From positions 1 to 49,681 of the forward strand of contig JAUIBK010000026.1 of assembly GCA_030428205.1 (NCBI GenBank): 49,681 nt of DNA, written 5' to 3'. Position numbers and translations under genes: made by a program. Of this stretch, positions 8,419 to 16,746 are shown one piece after another (position 1 is the first letter of the stretch; each line of letters starts with the position of its first letter). Under the pieces are notes generated by a model, which saw only the letters and a program-made list of their open reading frames with translations, was not told where the DNA came from and made no database searches. The DNA comes from a bacterium. Its GTDB lineage: Bacteria > Bdellovibrionota_C > UBA2361 > RFPC01.

Positions 8419-10137
8419 ATGAAGAGAATCTGTAACACATTTACTTTTCTGGTTGCTCTTTTTGCGATCGGCTCCTTTCTTTACTATCACGGATTTCAAT
8501 GTTCTCATGAGTTTAAGTCTTTTCAAATCCTCACAGTAAAATTTAGCTTCGCAATTTTTCTAGTCGCGTATCTTACTCAGTGTTGGTCATCCTCACACCC
8601 CTTACGATTCGTTAAGAAAGCACCCTTTGAAGGCCTTCTGCTTGGCTTGGCTACCGTCGAAGTCCTATTGACCTATCTTTCACCTTATTCTCTTTCAGGT
8701 CCTGTCATTGATCTTCTGAGTCCTGTCGCAAGAAATCATGTGCTGATCCTATTGTATCAGTCAGTATTAGTCTTACTTGCATTTATCGAACTCGCCAAGC
8801 GTTGGAGTGATGTAAATGACAGCGTTCCCTTCACTCTCAGTCCCGCATGGTTATTTGTGCTTTCATACGTTTTACTCATCGTAGGGGGAAGTTGTCTTCT
8901 TAAAATGCCTGAAATGACCGCAAGCGGTCAAAGTATGGATCTTATCGACGCGCTTTTTACGTCAGTAAGCGCAAATTGTGTCACCGGGTTGATTGTGGTT
9001 GATACCGCAACCTTTTTTTCACCTAAGGGTCACGCACTGCTTATGTTTCTAATTCAGTTGGGAGGATTAAATATTATCTCATTTGCCGTTTATTTTGCCT
9101 TCTTCTTTCAAAAAGGAGATCCGGCTAGCAACAAGAACCTTGCCGCGGACTTTCTCCACCTAAAGACCGGCCCGAACCTTCGAACGCTCCTCACAAGAGT
9201 TATCTCGATCTCGCTCATTGCTGAAATAGTTGGTGCTACGCTGCTTTACCTTCAGTGGCAGGATTCACTTGGCTCGTTAAGTCGAGCCAGCCGACTATTT
9301 TTCTCTTTTTTCCACTCGGTATCTGCGTTTAACAACGCAGGCTTCACCTTGTTTACAGGTAATCTCACAAATCCACTCACCGCGACAAACTATGCAGCAC
9401 ATACCACCATTGCCATGCTCATTGTTCTTGGTGGACTTGGTTTTCCCGTTATTATGAATTTGGGAAGGCTGATGTTGAGAAAGGAACGGTTGTCGATTGA
9501 TTCAAAGCTCGCCCTATCCTCTGCGTCAGTTCTTATACTGCTTGGGGGCTCTCTCCTCCTGGTGTTTGAACCCCTAGAGGCATTCCGACGCAGCGACATC
9601 ATCGCTGCGTTCTTTCAGTCTGTCACTTCTAGAACAGCAGGCTTTAACACTATCTCTTTGACGTCCCTTTCTCTTCCAAGCCTTCTTCTTATGATAACTC
9701 TTATGTTCATCGGAGCTTCTTCAGCCTCAACTGGGGGAGGTGTCAAAACATCAACATTCGTAGTGGCATTGAAAGGATGGTTATCGAGGATGGGGAAAAA
9801 GTCGGAAGTTTCCCTTTATCGTGAGATCCTTCCCTTTGCTGTACTCAGAAAGGCCACTGCGATTATTATCGCTTCGTTAGCTACAATAGTAATTGGTGCA
9901 GCGCTGCTCATCCTCATTGAACCCTCCCTTTCCCCACTCGCTCTCGTATTTGAAGCGTTTTCAGCATTTGGGACAGTAGGACTGTCTCTTAACGTAACCC
10001 CAAACTTATCAAACTACTCCAAGGTTATAGTCATGGTCTTGATCTTTGTTGGCCGTGTGGGTCCGTTAGCTCTTACAGCAGTTTTACTCACCCAACAAAA
10101 ACGCCGGTCCGAAATCGGCAATGTAATGATTGGATGA
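8419..10137 (+). CDS. TrkH/KtrB-family potassium transporter, membrane subunit
   Basis: 572 residues, almost entirely membrane-spanning. The four selectivity-filter loops of the Trk/Ktr/HKT superfamily are recognisable: SVSANCVTGL, SVSAFNNAGFT, SVTSRTAGFNT and AFSAFGTVGLS, each with the filter Gly present or closely replaced. An N-terminal extension of about 140 residues adds further membrane helices, so it is longer than a typical ~450-residue KtrB. No TrkA/KtrA cytosolic regulatory subunit is encoded nearby, so it is an orphan. It is divergent from csoR and shares its intergenic region, so copper control is possible but unproven. Confidence 0.87.
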   Translation: MKRICNTFTFLVALFAIGSFLYYHGFQCSHEFKSFQILTVKFSFAIFLVAYLTQCWSSSHPLRFVKKAPFEGLLLGLATVEVLLTYLSPYSLSGPVIDLLSPVARNHVLILLYQSVLVLLAFIELAKRWSDVNDSVPFTLSPAWLFVLSYVLLIVGGSCLLKMPEMTASGQSMDLIDALFTSVSANCVTGLIVVDTATFFSPKGHALLMFLIQLGGLNIISFAVYFAFFFQKGDPASNKNLAADFLHLKTGPNLRTLLTRVISISLIAEIVGATLLYLQWQDSLGSLSRASRLFFSFFHSVSAFNNAGFTLFTGNLTNPLTATNYAAHTTIAMLIVLGGLGFPVIMNLGRLMLRKERLSIDSKLALSSASVLILLGGSLLLVFEPLEAFRRSDIIAAFFQSVTSRTAGFNTISLTSLSLPSLLLMITLMFIGASSASTGGGVKTSTFVVALKGWLSRMGKKSEVSLYREILPFAVLRKATAIIIASLATIVIGAALLILIEPSLSPLALVFEAFSAFGTVGLSLNVTPNLSNYSKVIVMVLIFVGRVGPLALTAVLLTQQKRRSEIGNVMIG

Positions 10138-10234
10138 TTTACATTGTGCACTAGATATTAATTGTTCGATTTCAAAGCCTTGGATCAATTTTTAAATATT
10201 GTGTTATGATGTTCTCTCGACACAGGAGAAAATG

Positions 10235-10933
10235 ATGCCTTATCTGATACTCGGCATTTTTGCAGTCATTTTGTTTTTTGGCGAAGCCTCTTCCAGGCTA
10301 AGCCTTGACCTTTACGCCATGGGCGGTGCCCTGTTATTAATTTTAGCCTTTCCCCTTATCTGTGGTTTTTTGTTCTTAGTCTCTTTACCTATCATCGGTG
10401 GGCTAATCGCTCTCGTTTTATCGCCTTTTATCGCTTTATTTCGCAAGCTTGGCTTATTCAAAGAAAAAGACAGACCTGAGCAGGCCGAGGCTAAGACAAG
10501 TGGTGAGCGTACCTTCGAAGACGCGCTTCAAATGGTTCGTGCTTTTGAAGCAGAAAGGAAAAAGAGAGGGTTCAAACCTGGATGGCTGTTTTTCCAATGC
10601 AAAGACGACGACTTGCTCTTAGAGGCATTAGAATACCTGCGCTCAACCGGAGAGATACCAAAATCACAACGCTCAAAGCAGAAACACTCCAGCCAGAAGG
10701 AAAAAACGGGTACTGAGAGGAACGAAACAAAAACAGAGTGCTTTGATCCTTATAAAATCTTGGAAGTTCCATCAAGCGCCTCTCCCCAAGAGATTAAGTC
10801 CTCATATCGACATCAAATGAAACTTTACCATCCTGATAGGGTTGCTCATTTAGGTGCGGCGCTTCGAGAACTCGCCAATAGAAGAACTCAAGATATTCAA
10901 CGCGCCTTCGAAACCTTGATGCCGCAGGCTTAA
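10235..10933 (+). CDS. Membrane-anchored DnaJ-domain protein
   Basis: About 232 residues. Two or three hydrophobic segments occupy the first ~75 residues. A charged linker follows, and a C-terminal J domain begins at DPYKILEVPSSASPQEIKSSY and contains the HPD tripeptide (LYHPDRV) needed to stimulate DnaK ATPase. The AGGAG at 10224 favours ATG 10235 (6-nt spacing) over ATG 10232 (3 nt); a TTG further upstream lacks support. The topology resembles DjlA-like co-chaperones, though the J domain is the only recognisable part. It stands alone between the transporter and the convergent Fic gene. Confidence 0.82.
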   Translation: MPYLILGIFAVILFFGEASSRLSLDLYAMGGALLLILAFPLICGFLFLVSLPIIGGLIALVLSPFIALFRKLGLFKEKDRPEQAEAKTSGERTFEDALQMVRAFEAERKKRGFKPGWLFFQCKDDDLLLEALEYLRSTGEIPKSQRSKQKHSSQKEKTGTERNETKTECFDPYKILEVPSSASPQEIKSSYRHQMKLYHPDRVAHLGAALRELANRRTQDIQRAFETLMPQA

Positions 10934-10940
10934 AAAGCTC

Positions 10941-11816
10941 TTATCCAATCTCAAGCCCCTTTCCGAGATCTATTTTCTTATACTTTGACACATCGATGTC
11001 GATCAGCGCATTTCTACGACTTGTGCTTTCAAAAAGTTCTATCGCTACCTTCTCCCCGCGCATTACTGCTTTTACAAGTCTGGGTGAAAGAATAGCACCT
11101 TCGACTTCTTGAGCCGTTTCGACATCTTCACCGCAAGGTACTTTCAAATTTACTCCTCCTGAAATCTCTTTCGTAACTACTATCTCACCGAGTTTAAGCG
11201 GGAACGGTGTAATGGCAAGATCTGGTGAAAGCTCTACTCCGGTCATTGTCTTAGCAAGCGCAGAAACATCCCCGGTAGAAAATGCTCTTTGAATACCTTC
11301 GATGTACTCTTCATACGAAAAATCAATCCGTCGATCCGTTCCAAGGAGCGTTCTTGTTTGATAGTCAAATATGACCCGTCCTGTTCTTCCGTTTCCGTCA
11401 AGAAAGGGATGAGTCTTAACGTAACGAAGATGGTAAAATGTTACCGCTCTCGCTTTTAACTGATCTGTACTTGCTTCCCGAAAAAGCTCGCTAGTCTGTT
11501 TCGAAAGAAGACTTAACTCTTTGGGAATCTGGCTGTAATAAGCCCCTCTAGCATCATCTCTTCCAATGGCGATCTCTTGACCAAAGGCTCTGAAGTCTCC
11601 AGCTTCCCCGTAAACCGAACCAAATCCATACTGATGAATCGTCCTAACGGTATCAACGCTCGGAACTAACTCCTCAGTTGATTGTAGAAACGTTCTGGCA
11701 TTATTCAATCCTCGACCTACAGCACGTTTGTAGTGTTGGAATGTTTTTGGTTCAAATGATTCCTTTAAGAGGTACTTAATTCGATGATCCCAATCGAACT
11801 GCTCGCGATTACTCAT
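10941..11816 (-). CDS. Fic-domain protein (probable AMPylating toxin)
   Basis: About 291 residues. The complete Fic motif HPFLDGNGRTGR (about 136-147) carries the catalytic His, the Gly-Asn-Gly anion hole and both Arg residues. The flanking helices (AVTFYHLRYVKTHPF) are also typical, and the C-terminal ~100 residues are of unknown type. Active Fic enzymes transfer AMP to target proteins such as gyrase. The gene follows the VbhA-like antitoxin with an 8-bp overlap if ATG 11816 is used (AGAGG about 9 nt ahead); an ATG at 11834 is possible. As a toxin-antitoxin pair on a conjugative element it could stabilise the plasmid. Confidence 0.88.
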   Translation of the reverse strand: MSNREQFDWDHRIKYLLKESFEPKTFQHYKRAVGRGLNNARTFLQSTEELVPSVDTVRTIHQYGFGSVYGEAGDFRAFGQEIAIGRDDARGAYYSQIPKELSLLSKQTSELFREASTDQLKARAVTFYHLRYVKTHPFLDGNGRTGRVIFDYQTRTLLGTDRRIDFSYEEYIEGIQRAFSTGDVSALAKTMTGVELSPDLAITPFPLKLGEIVVTKEISGGVNLKVPCGEDVETAQEVEGAILSPRLVKAVMRGEKVAIELFESTSRRNALIDIDVSKYKKIDLGKGLEIG

Positions 11817-12060
11817 CAGAAGCTGCCTCTTCATCGAAGAAGTATTTCCTTGCAGCCTCTAATTGAGAGATCCCTTCCTTTTTGGCCTTAAAAACGATCT
11901 CTTCGATCTTTTCTTCATCGCCATCGGCTAATGATTGCTTTTTGACCTCGATGAGCTCATCGAGCGAGATCTCGTGGCCTTCAAGCGCCATGTTGTGCTG
12001 GATGAGCTTAAGGTTCTTAATCTCGGTCTCGGTTAGCCCCCTACCCTTCTTCTCTGTCAT
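11809..12060 (-). CDS. VbhA-like Fic antitoxin
   Basis: 83 residues, all helical and acidic toward the C-terminus. A segment near residue 28 (NMALEGHEIS) lines up with the inhibitory helix of VbhA-type antitoxins, whose motif is (S/T)xxxE(G/N). The Glu that blocks the Fic ATP site and the following Gly are present, but the first position is Asn rather than Ser/Thr. The gene lies directly upstream of the fic gene and overlaps it. A GGAGG lies about 10 nt before the ATG. Assignment rests on position, size and this motif. Confidence 0.78.
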   Translation of the reverse strand: MTEKKGRGLTETEIKNLKLIQHNMALEGHEISLDELIEVKKQSLADGDEEKIEEIVFKAKKEGISQLEAARKYFFDEEAASDE

Positions 12061-12127
12061 AAAGCGCTTTCCTCCGTGTTCACCAATTAAAAGCGAGCCT
12101 ACCAGTATAACACACGTTTAAGTTGCT

Positions 12128-12167
12128 GAAATTACAGGTTCTCACTGCCAGGGAAACCTGTGATTTC
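12128..12167. terminator. Inverted repeat between the transfer operon and the Fic antitoxin gene
   Basis: Arms GAAATTACAGGTT and AACCTGTGATTTC (13 bp, one G/T wobble position) around a 14-nt loop. It is 21 bp past the stop of the 12188-12682 gene on the minus strand and upstream of the antitoxin gene. There is no U-run, so it may be a rho-aided terminator or an operator for the toxin-antitoxin promoter. Confidence 0.5.
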
Positions 12168-12187
12168 GGTACATATAATATAGTGCG

Positions 12188-12682
12188 TTAGCCGACCGCC
12201 GTAAGCTTGGCGAAGGCCTCAGAGAGCGCTTCACTTGAAACGGTCTCATAAAAATCGCTTCTCCCTTTGAGCATCCTCACTACCTCGTCACTGTATTGCT
12301 TAAACCGATCTTGAGACCTCGCTCGAAATACATCCTGCTCGTCTTCTGGAATACTTGGAGCGTGTCCAAGGTAAATTCTTACCAGTACAGCCAACATCTC
12401 AATTACCGCGTGAAGCCGTTGATTAATGGCTCGGTTATCCCTAGCTAATTCAAGCTTCATTTGCCCAAGGACCACGTCCATTGAGTCTTCTCGATCCTCA
12501 TTTAAATACTGCGAGATCATTTGATAGAGCACATCTCGTTTAGTAAGCCCTCTTCTGATCCCTTCACGGGATGAAATGATCTTATCAATGGCTTCGATAT
12601 GCCTTTCATGAAGGGCTGTGGTGGTTTCCACAAAACCATTTTTCGTTCGTCTTGACCGTCTCGCTCTAGATTTCTGCTTCAT
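12188..12682 (-). CDS. Unknown protein of the mobilisation operon, possible ribbon-helix-helix start
   Basis: 164 residues, not recognised. The N-terminus is strongly basic (KQKSRARRSRRTK), followed by a region (about 25-60) with the length and pattern of a small DNA-binding fold (LHERHIEAIDKIISSREGIRRGLTKRDVLYQMI). Helical, partly hydrophobic segments follow. It lies 11 bp downstream of the coupling-protein gene in the same operon as the relaxase. That position would fit a relaxosome accessory protein, but nothing in the sequence proves it. Confidence 0.62.
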   Translation of the reverse strand: MKQKSRARRSRRTKNGFVETTTALHERHIEAIDKIISSREGIRRGLTKRDVLYQMISQYLNEDREDSMDVVLGQMKLELARDNRAINQRLHAVIEMLAVLVRIYLGHAPSIPEDEQDVFRARSQDRFKQYSDEVVRMLKGRSDFYETVSSEALSEAFAKLTAVG

Positions 12683-12693
12683 GCCCTACCCTC

Positions 12694-14502
12694 TCACAGT
12701 CCTATAAACTCAGCCTTGGCTTTAAGCTTCTTCACTTTCTCTTTCTCAATTGGTATTTCCTCTGCCACAATGTTCCAATCTACTTTCTGAGGTTTTAATC
12801 GAAACGGATATGCGCCCATTCTTTTTAGATTCGGTGGTGGTTTTATGCGCGAGAGGAAATTGGCGTCTTCATAGTACTTAATCTTTCTAGCTCTAATAGG
12901 AGCTTCCCCTGTTACAAATAGAATTGATTCGTCTTTTGGGAACTTCATCACTTCATCGACCGTTAGAAGTGCTCTTCCAGTCTCTTGGTTTGCAAGCACT
13001 GTGTGTGACGGAAAGGGCGAGAGCCAACCCTTAGCGTAGTTCCTTTGTTGATAGCTCTCGGTTTTCTGCCCGAGCATTTTAGAAATCGTTTCCGCTGTTT
13101 CAACAGTATTAGGGGTAAAGACCACCTTGATATGGCAATTATCAACAATTGAGTTTTTAACCCCATACGCTTTCTCAATCTGCGGAATTCCTTGTGAGAT
13201 AAGCATCGCCTTGATTCCGTAGCCAGCAAGAAAACCAAGTGCGGTTTCAAAAAAATTAAGCCGACCCAGTGTTGGAAACTCATCAAGGAGCATTAGTACG
13301 CGATTGTTATTTTTCTCCGGTACAAGCTCCTCTGTAAGCCTTCGACAGATCTGGTTTATGATAAGTCGTGTAAGCCGCCTTAGCCGGTCTACGTCAGATG
13401 GGGGTACCGCAATGTAGAGAGAAACTGGTTTTTTAGCTTGAACTAAATCAATGATACGAAAGTCACTATCGCTTGTGTTATTAGCTACTATCGGATCACG
13501 ATAAAGCGACAAGAAAGACATCGCCGTTGAAAGAACACCACTTCGCTCATTTTCGCTCTTGTTGAGCATATCCCTTGCAGTAGCAGCTACCACCGGGTGA
13601 GTCGACTTATCTTCTAAGTGCTGTGCAATCATCATCGCACTAAGGGTATTTTCGATATCCCTTTTTGGATCAGAGAGAAAATCGGCCACTCCAGCAAGCG
13701 TCTTATCCCTTTCTGCGTAAAGTACGTGGAGGATTGTTCCTACTAAAAGAGAATGGCCGGTTTTAGCCCAATGGTCGTTCATACCGTGACCGTCCGGGTC
13801 AACGATCATATCAGCGATGTTTTGAACATCTCGCACCTCAAGTTCGCCCTTTCTAACCTCAAGGAGCGGATTAAAATGACAGGAGTTTGGGTCGGCTGGA
13901 TTGAAATAGAGAACATTAGAAAATTGCGAGCGGTATGAAGCGGTAAGCTCCCAGTTTTCGCTTTTTGGATCGTAAACTATGACACTATCAGGACAGGATA
14001 GAAGCGTTGGCACAACTATTCCAACTCCCTTTCCCGAGCGACTAGGTGCAACTATTTTTACATGCTCCGGACCATCATGACGGATGTACTGTCCGCGTGA
14101 GTTCATCCCAAGAACGACCCCCGACCCGCTAAGTAGATTTGCCTTTTTTAGTACACTCTCTGATGCCCAAACGGCACTTCCATGAGTTGTTGACCCATTC
14201 CCGGTCTGAGACGTAGAAAGCGCCTTACGAAGAGCGAAAACCGTCCCGATCAAAAATAGAAAAAGAACTATTCCCCAAGCTGTAAAAAACTGAGCCTCAT
14301 TCCCTTCCCCATACGAAAGATCCCAGACAATAAACTTCCACGGGGCATAGAGAGGGAACCCTAGAGCTTCGACCCAGGGCGCTCCAAGCTCAGGATGATA
14401 GTCAAAGCCACTTGCTACGTACTGAGTTGCAGCAAATAGCCCTAGAAGTATCGCTCCAAGAATAGTAGCAACCCGACTAATGACACTTGCCACAGCTTTC
14501 AC
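12694..14502 (-). CDS. traG: VirD4/TraG-type type IV coupling protein
   Basis: 602 residues. Two N-terminal membrane helices (about 10-30 and 74-92) anchor a cytoplasmic ATPase. Walker A is APSRSGKG (152-159) and Walker B is LMLLDEFPTLGRL, the usual VirD4 form, followed by GIKAMLISQGIPQIEKAYG and FTPNTVETAETIS. This protein would hand the relaxase-DNA complex to the Trb channel. The start is a GTG at 14502 with a modest AGG ahead. The gene follows the relaxase gene, with the 164-residue unknown after it. It is on the opposite strand and about 18 kb from the Trb genes. Confidence 0.94.
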   Translation of the reverse strand: MKAVASVISRVATILGAILLGLFAATQYVASGFDYHPELGAPWVEALGFPLYAPWKFIVWDLSYGEGNEAQFFTAWGIVLFLFLIGTVFALRKALSTSQTGNGSTTHGSAVWASESVLKKANLLSGSGVVLGMNSRGQYIRHDGPEHVKIVAPSRSGKGVGIVVPTLLSCPDSVIVYDPKSENWELTASYRSQFSNVLYFNPADPNSCHFNPLLEVRKGELEVRDVQNIADMIVDPDGHGMNDHWAKTGHSLLVGTILHVLYAERDKTLAGVADFLSDPKRDIENTLSAMMIAQHLEDKSTHPVVAATARDMLNKSENERSGVLSTAMSFLSLYRDPIVANNTSDSDFRIIDLVQAKKPVSLYIAVPPSDVDRLRRLTRLIINQICRRLTEELVPEKNNNRVLMLLDEFPTLGRLNFFETALGFLAGYGIKAMLISQGIPQIEKAYGVKNSIVDNCHIKVVFTPNTVETAETISKMLGQKTESYQQRNYAKGWLSPFPSHTVLANQETGRALLTVDEVMKFPKDESILFVTGEAPIRARKIKYYEDANFLSRIKPPPNLKRMGAYPFRLKPQKVDWNIVAEEIPIEKEKVKKLKAKAEFIGL

Positions 14503-14546
14503 CTGAACCTATTTTTTTAAGCCCTTGGGCAATATCTAACACTTCC

Positions 14547-16073
14547 TTACCTCTCTCTTTGCTTAAACTTCTCCCTCACCCGTTCGGTTACGATTACCTT
14601 CGGATAGAGAACGGATCGTTCTCGAATTCGCACCTCTAAATCGCTCGGTACGTTCCACCTATCTTTTCCTGTTCGTTTTACGATCCCTCTCCTCTCAAGC
14701 GCAGAAAGCCGTCTTTTCATATTCTTCCAAGAAGACGCTGCGGATGAGGTGTCTTTGTAACTACTTTTCCGCTTAAGATACGATAGAGCAGCCTCTTCTT
14801 TTATCTCCCCTGCCCCGTCTATTGAGATTTCAACAATTTCCTTATCGATTGGTTTGCCATGAAAGCCATGCGCCTCAACACTTACGGTGTCACCAACTGA
14901 GCTCTCAAAGCCCTCTTTTTCGCTATACCTTGTAAGCGCTACGTAGTAATTCTTCCCGTCATTTGCCTCTACTAGCATAAAGGTCTTATCCCCTAACTCA
15001 TCGATAAGACCTTTATGCTTAACCGGGCCTGAAATACCTGGATGTTCACCGGGCTCAAACAAAATATTCTCCCTCCCTTTACGCATCTTTTCGTGCATGG
15101 TTTTAATGATGTCGCCCTGTACGGAAAGCCCACGTAAGACCTTTTCCATGTTCTTTGAAAGCTGCCACTTCCCGGGAGACGCACGCCTAGCGAGCCCGAG
15201 GTTACGAAGGAATTTTAACCGCTTAATTTTGAGATCTCTTAGCTCTCGGTCGACCAAGTTGAGCTCTGATTTTAAGTCAATCACGCCATCAACACTTCCC
15301 CTCACTTCAAAGAGAAGTTTTCTATCAATCTGACCAAACCGTTCCTGGGTAACTCCCTTTTGAAGCTCCTGGCGTATCTCCCATTCTTGCCGGTGCCCGA
15401 GGGTTCTAGTAGCGATTTCTTCCGCAAGATCCCGCATCCCGTAGGAGACGTAACTTCTCTTTATCACCAGGTCTTCCCCTCGGTCTGTTTTCCCCCGAAT
15501 AAGAAGATGAATATGCGGATTTTCAGTGTCGTAGTGAGCAGCTCCAAGCCACTCAAGTTTAGTACCAAGATCTTGCTCCATTCCCTCTACCAAGTCTTTT
15601 GCAAACTGTTTTAGATCCAGGTCTTCGCCGCGCTCAGGAGAGATTATAAGTCGCCAATGATGGCGGTCTGATGACCACTCCTTGACCTGTTCTGTAGCGG
15701 TATCACGAGTGACCTCCCCTTCCTTCTCAAATACTTTCGCGGGGCCTCCATCTTTATCGACTCCCTCCCGTCCTATGTAGTGAATGTACCTCCTAAGATT
15801 CTTAGCGGAATTTTTTCCACTGTGCTTTTGGAACCTGGCTTTTACCGTTACGCGCTGCCTAAACTTCCCTCCTTTTCCCCTGGAAAATCCCCGCCCAAAT
15901 CGAGAACTTTTTCCCTTTCCAGCTCCCCTACCGGACTTAAATATTTTCCCTCGAAGTTCCCCGTAAAAACCCCTTCTCTTTCCTGAAATCTTCTCCGCTT
16001 TGCCCCTCCCAGGATCGGGAACAAACGGATGCTCTTCCGGTAAATTAAGTGTTTTTGATCGTAATCTGCTCAT
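14547..16073 (-). CDS. MOBP-like (VirD2/DUF3363 type) conjugative relaxase
   Basis: 508 residues. The His-rich metal-binding motif HYDTENPHIHLLIRG marks a relaxase of the VirD2/TraI group. Upstream is RRYIHYIGREG, and the C-terminal half has the layout of DUF3363 relaxases, including a KHKGLIDELGDKTFMLVE segment. The N-terminal ~75 residues are very basic and Gly-rich. The enzyme should nick oriT, become covalently linked to the 5' end through a Tyr and pilot the strand through the secretion channel. It is first in the relaxase-coupling protein-unknown operon. A candidate oriT lies immediately upstream. Confidence 0.9.
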   Translation of the reverse strand: MSRLRSKTLNLPEEHPFVPDPGRGKAEKISGKRRGFYGELRGKIFKSGRGAGKGKSSRFGRGFSRGKGGKFRQRVTVKARFQKHSGKNSAKNLRRYIHYIGREGVDKDGGPAKVFEKEGEVTRDTATEQVKEWSSDRHHWRLIISPERGEDLDLKQFAKDLVEGMEQDLGTKLEWLGAAHYDTENPHIHLLIRGKTDRGEDLVIKRSYVSYGMRDLAEEIATRTLGHRQEWEIRQELQKGVTQERFGQIDRKLLFEVRGSVDGVIDLKSELNLVDRELRDLKIKRLKFLRNLGLARRASPGKWQLSKNMEKVLRGLSVQGDIIKTMHEKMRKGRENILFEPGEHPGISGPVKHKGLIDELGDKTFMLVEANDGKNYYVALTRYSEKEGFESSVGDTVSVEAHGFHGKPIDKEIVEISIDGAGEIKEEAALSYLKRKSSYKDTSSAASSWKNMKRRLSALERRGIVKRTGKDRWNVPSDLEVRIRERSVLYPKVIVTERVREKFKQRER

Positions 16074-16112
16074 TTAGTAAATCTCATTACTTACAAAGTC
16101 CCACGTGCCATT

Positions 16113-16215
16113 TCGTAAGCGGTTACGATTACCTACAACCCTTGGTCCATGGGCCATAACATGCACCCATGGGAACTAAACATAAGCAACGCAGTAACTT
16201 AACCTCCCTGCACAG
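16113..16215. other. Candidate origin of transfer (oriT)
   Basis: A non-coding stretch just upstream of the relaxase gene holds three nested symmetric elements: TCGTAA-gcgg-TTACGA (16113-16128), CCATGGG...CCCATGG (16147-16172), and CCTCCCTGCACAGGGGGG (16203-16220). The last contains CCCTG|CA, which resembles the nick site of MOBP plasmids (ATCCTG|C) at most positions. Position next to a relaxase gene and hairpins followed by a nick-like core are the usual oriT layout. The exact nick site is a guess. Confidence 0.4.
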
Positions 16216-16244
16216 GGGGGTCTTTTATCTTGCATAACCACACA

Positions 16245-16532
16245 TTAGATAGAGTCATTCGCTGCCTTCTTTGTTGTCTTCTGTTGTTCCTTCGCAACTT
16301 GGTCAACCAGGTCCATCATTTCTTTTCCGCGCTCAAAGTAGGAATGGACCTCCTTAGTGAGCGCATCTTGTACCGAGTCAGTTAGCTTTTGAATCGTCCC
16401 TCTTTCAGCGAAAGTATCTGATGATTCAAAGAGCTTTCTGTCCCCTACTACCTCAGCAATAAGGCGTCTTTTCCCGGCCTTTATGCCTTCGTCTTTGACC
16501 TTTATTCGAAGGTTTGAACCCTTTCTTGGCAT
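16245..16532 (-). CDS. Small unknown protein next to oriT
   Basis: 95 residues, basic N-terminus (MPRKGSNLRIKVKDEGIKAGKRR) and helical C-terminal half that may form a coiled coil (VHSYFERGKEMMDLVDQVAKEQQ). Not recognised. A GGAGG 9 nt before the ATG supports the start. It has its own GGAAAC-N16-CGATTA element about 80 bp upstream. Its position beside the candidate oriT and its basic start would fit a relaxosome accessory protein, which is inference only. Confidence 0.65.
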   Translation of the reverse strand: MPRKGSNLRIKVKDEGIKAGKRRLIAEVVGDRKLFESSDTFAERGTIQKLTDSVQDALTKEVHSYFERGKEMMDLVDQVAKEQQKTTKKAANDSI

Positions 16533-16613
16533 ATGAATTGTCCTCCATATAAATCTCAGTTACAGGGCCTCTTGGAGCCCAAAACGGCTAAAGATTTTTC
16601 CCTTCTATAGGTT

Positions 16614-16641
16614 TAATCGCAGATTTTTTCCGAAAGTTTCC
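16614..16641 (-). promoter_or_regulatory. GGAAAC-N16-CGATTA element, copy 1
   Basis: Minus-strand GGAAAC at 16641-16636, 16-bp spacer containing an A-run, CGATTA at 16619-16614. It precedes the 95-residue gene (start 16532) and is divergent from copy 2. The sequence downstream (TATAGAAGGG) nearly matches copy 3 at 31990. Confidence 0.75.
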
Positions 16642-16686
16642 TCTTTTCTGAAAAAAAGCGTTCCCCCGAAAAAAATCACCTTTTCA

Positions 16687-16714
16687 GGCAACTTCTTCGA
16701 AAAATCTGCGATTA
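16687..16714 (+). promoter_or_regulatory. GGCAAC-N16-CGATTA element, copy 2
   Basis: The -35-like hexamer has one change (GGCAAC), but the 16-bp spacer and CGATTA are intact. It lies 33 bp before the ATG at 16747. Confidence 0.72.
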
Positions 16715-16746
16715 AGTAAGTGAGAGACAAAAAAAGGAGGTGTTTT

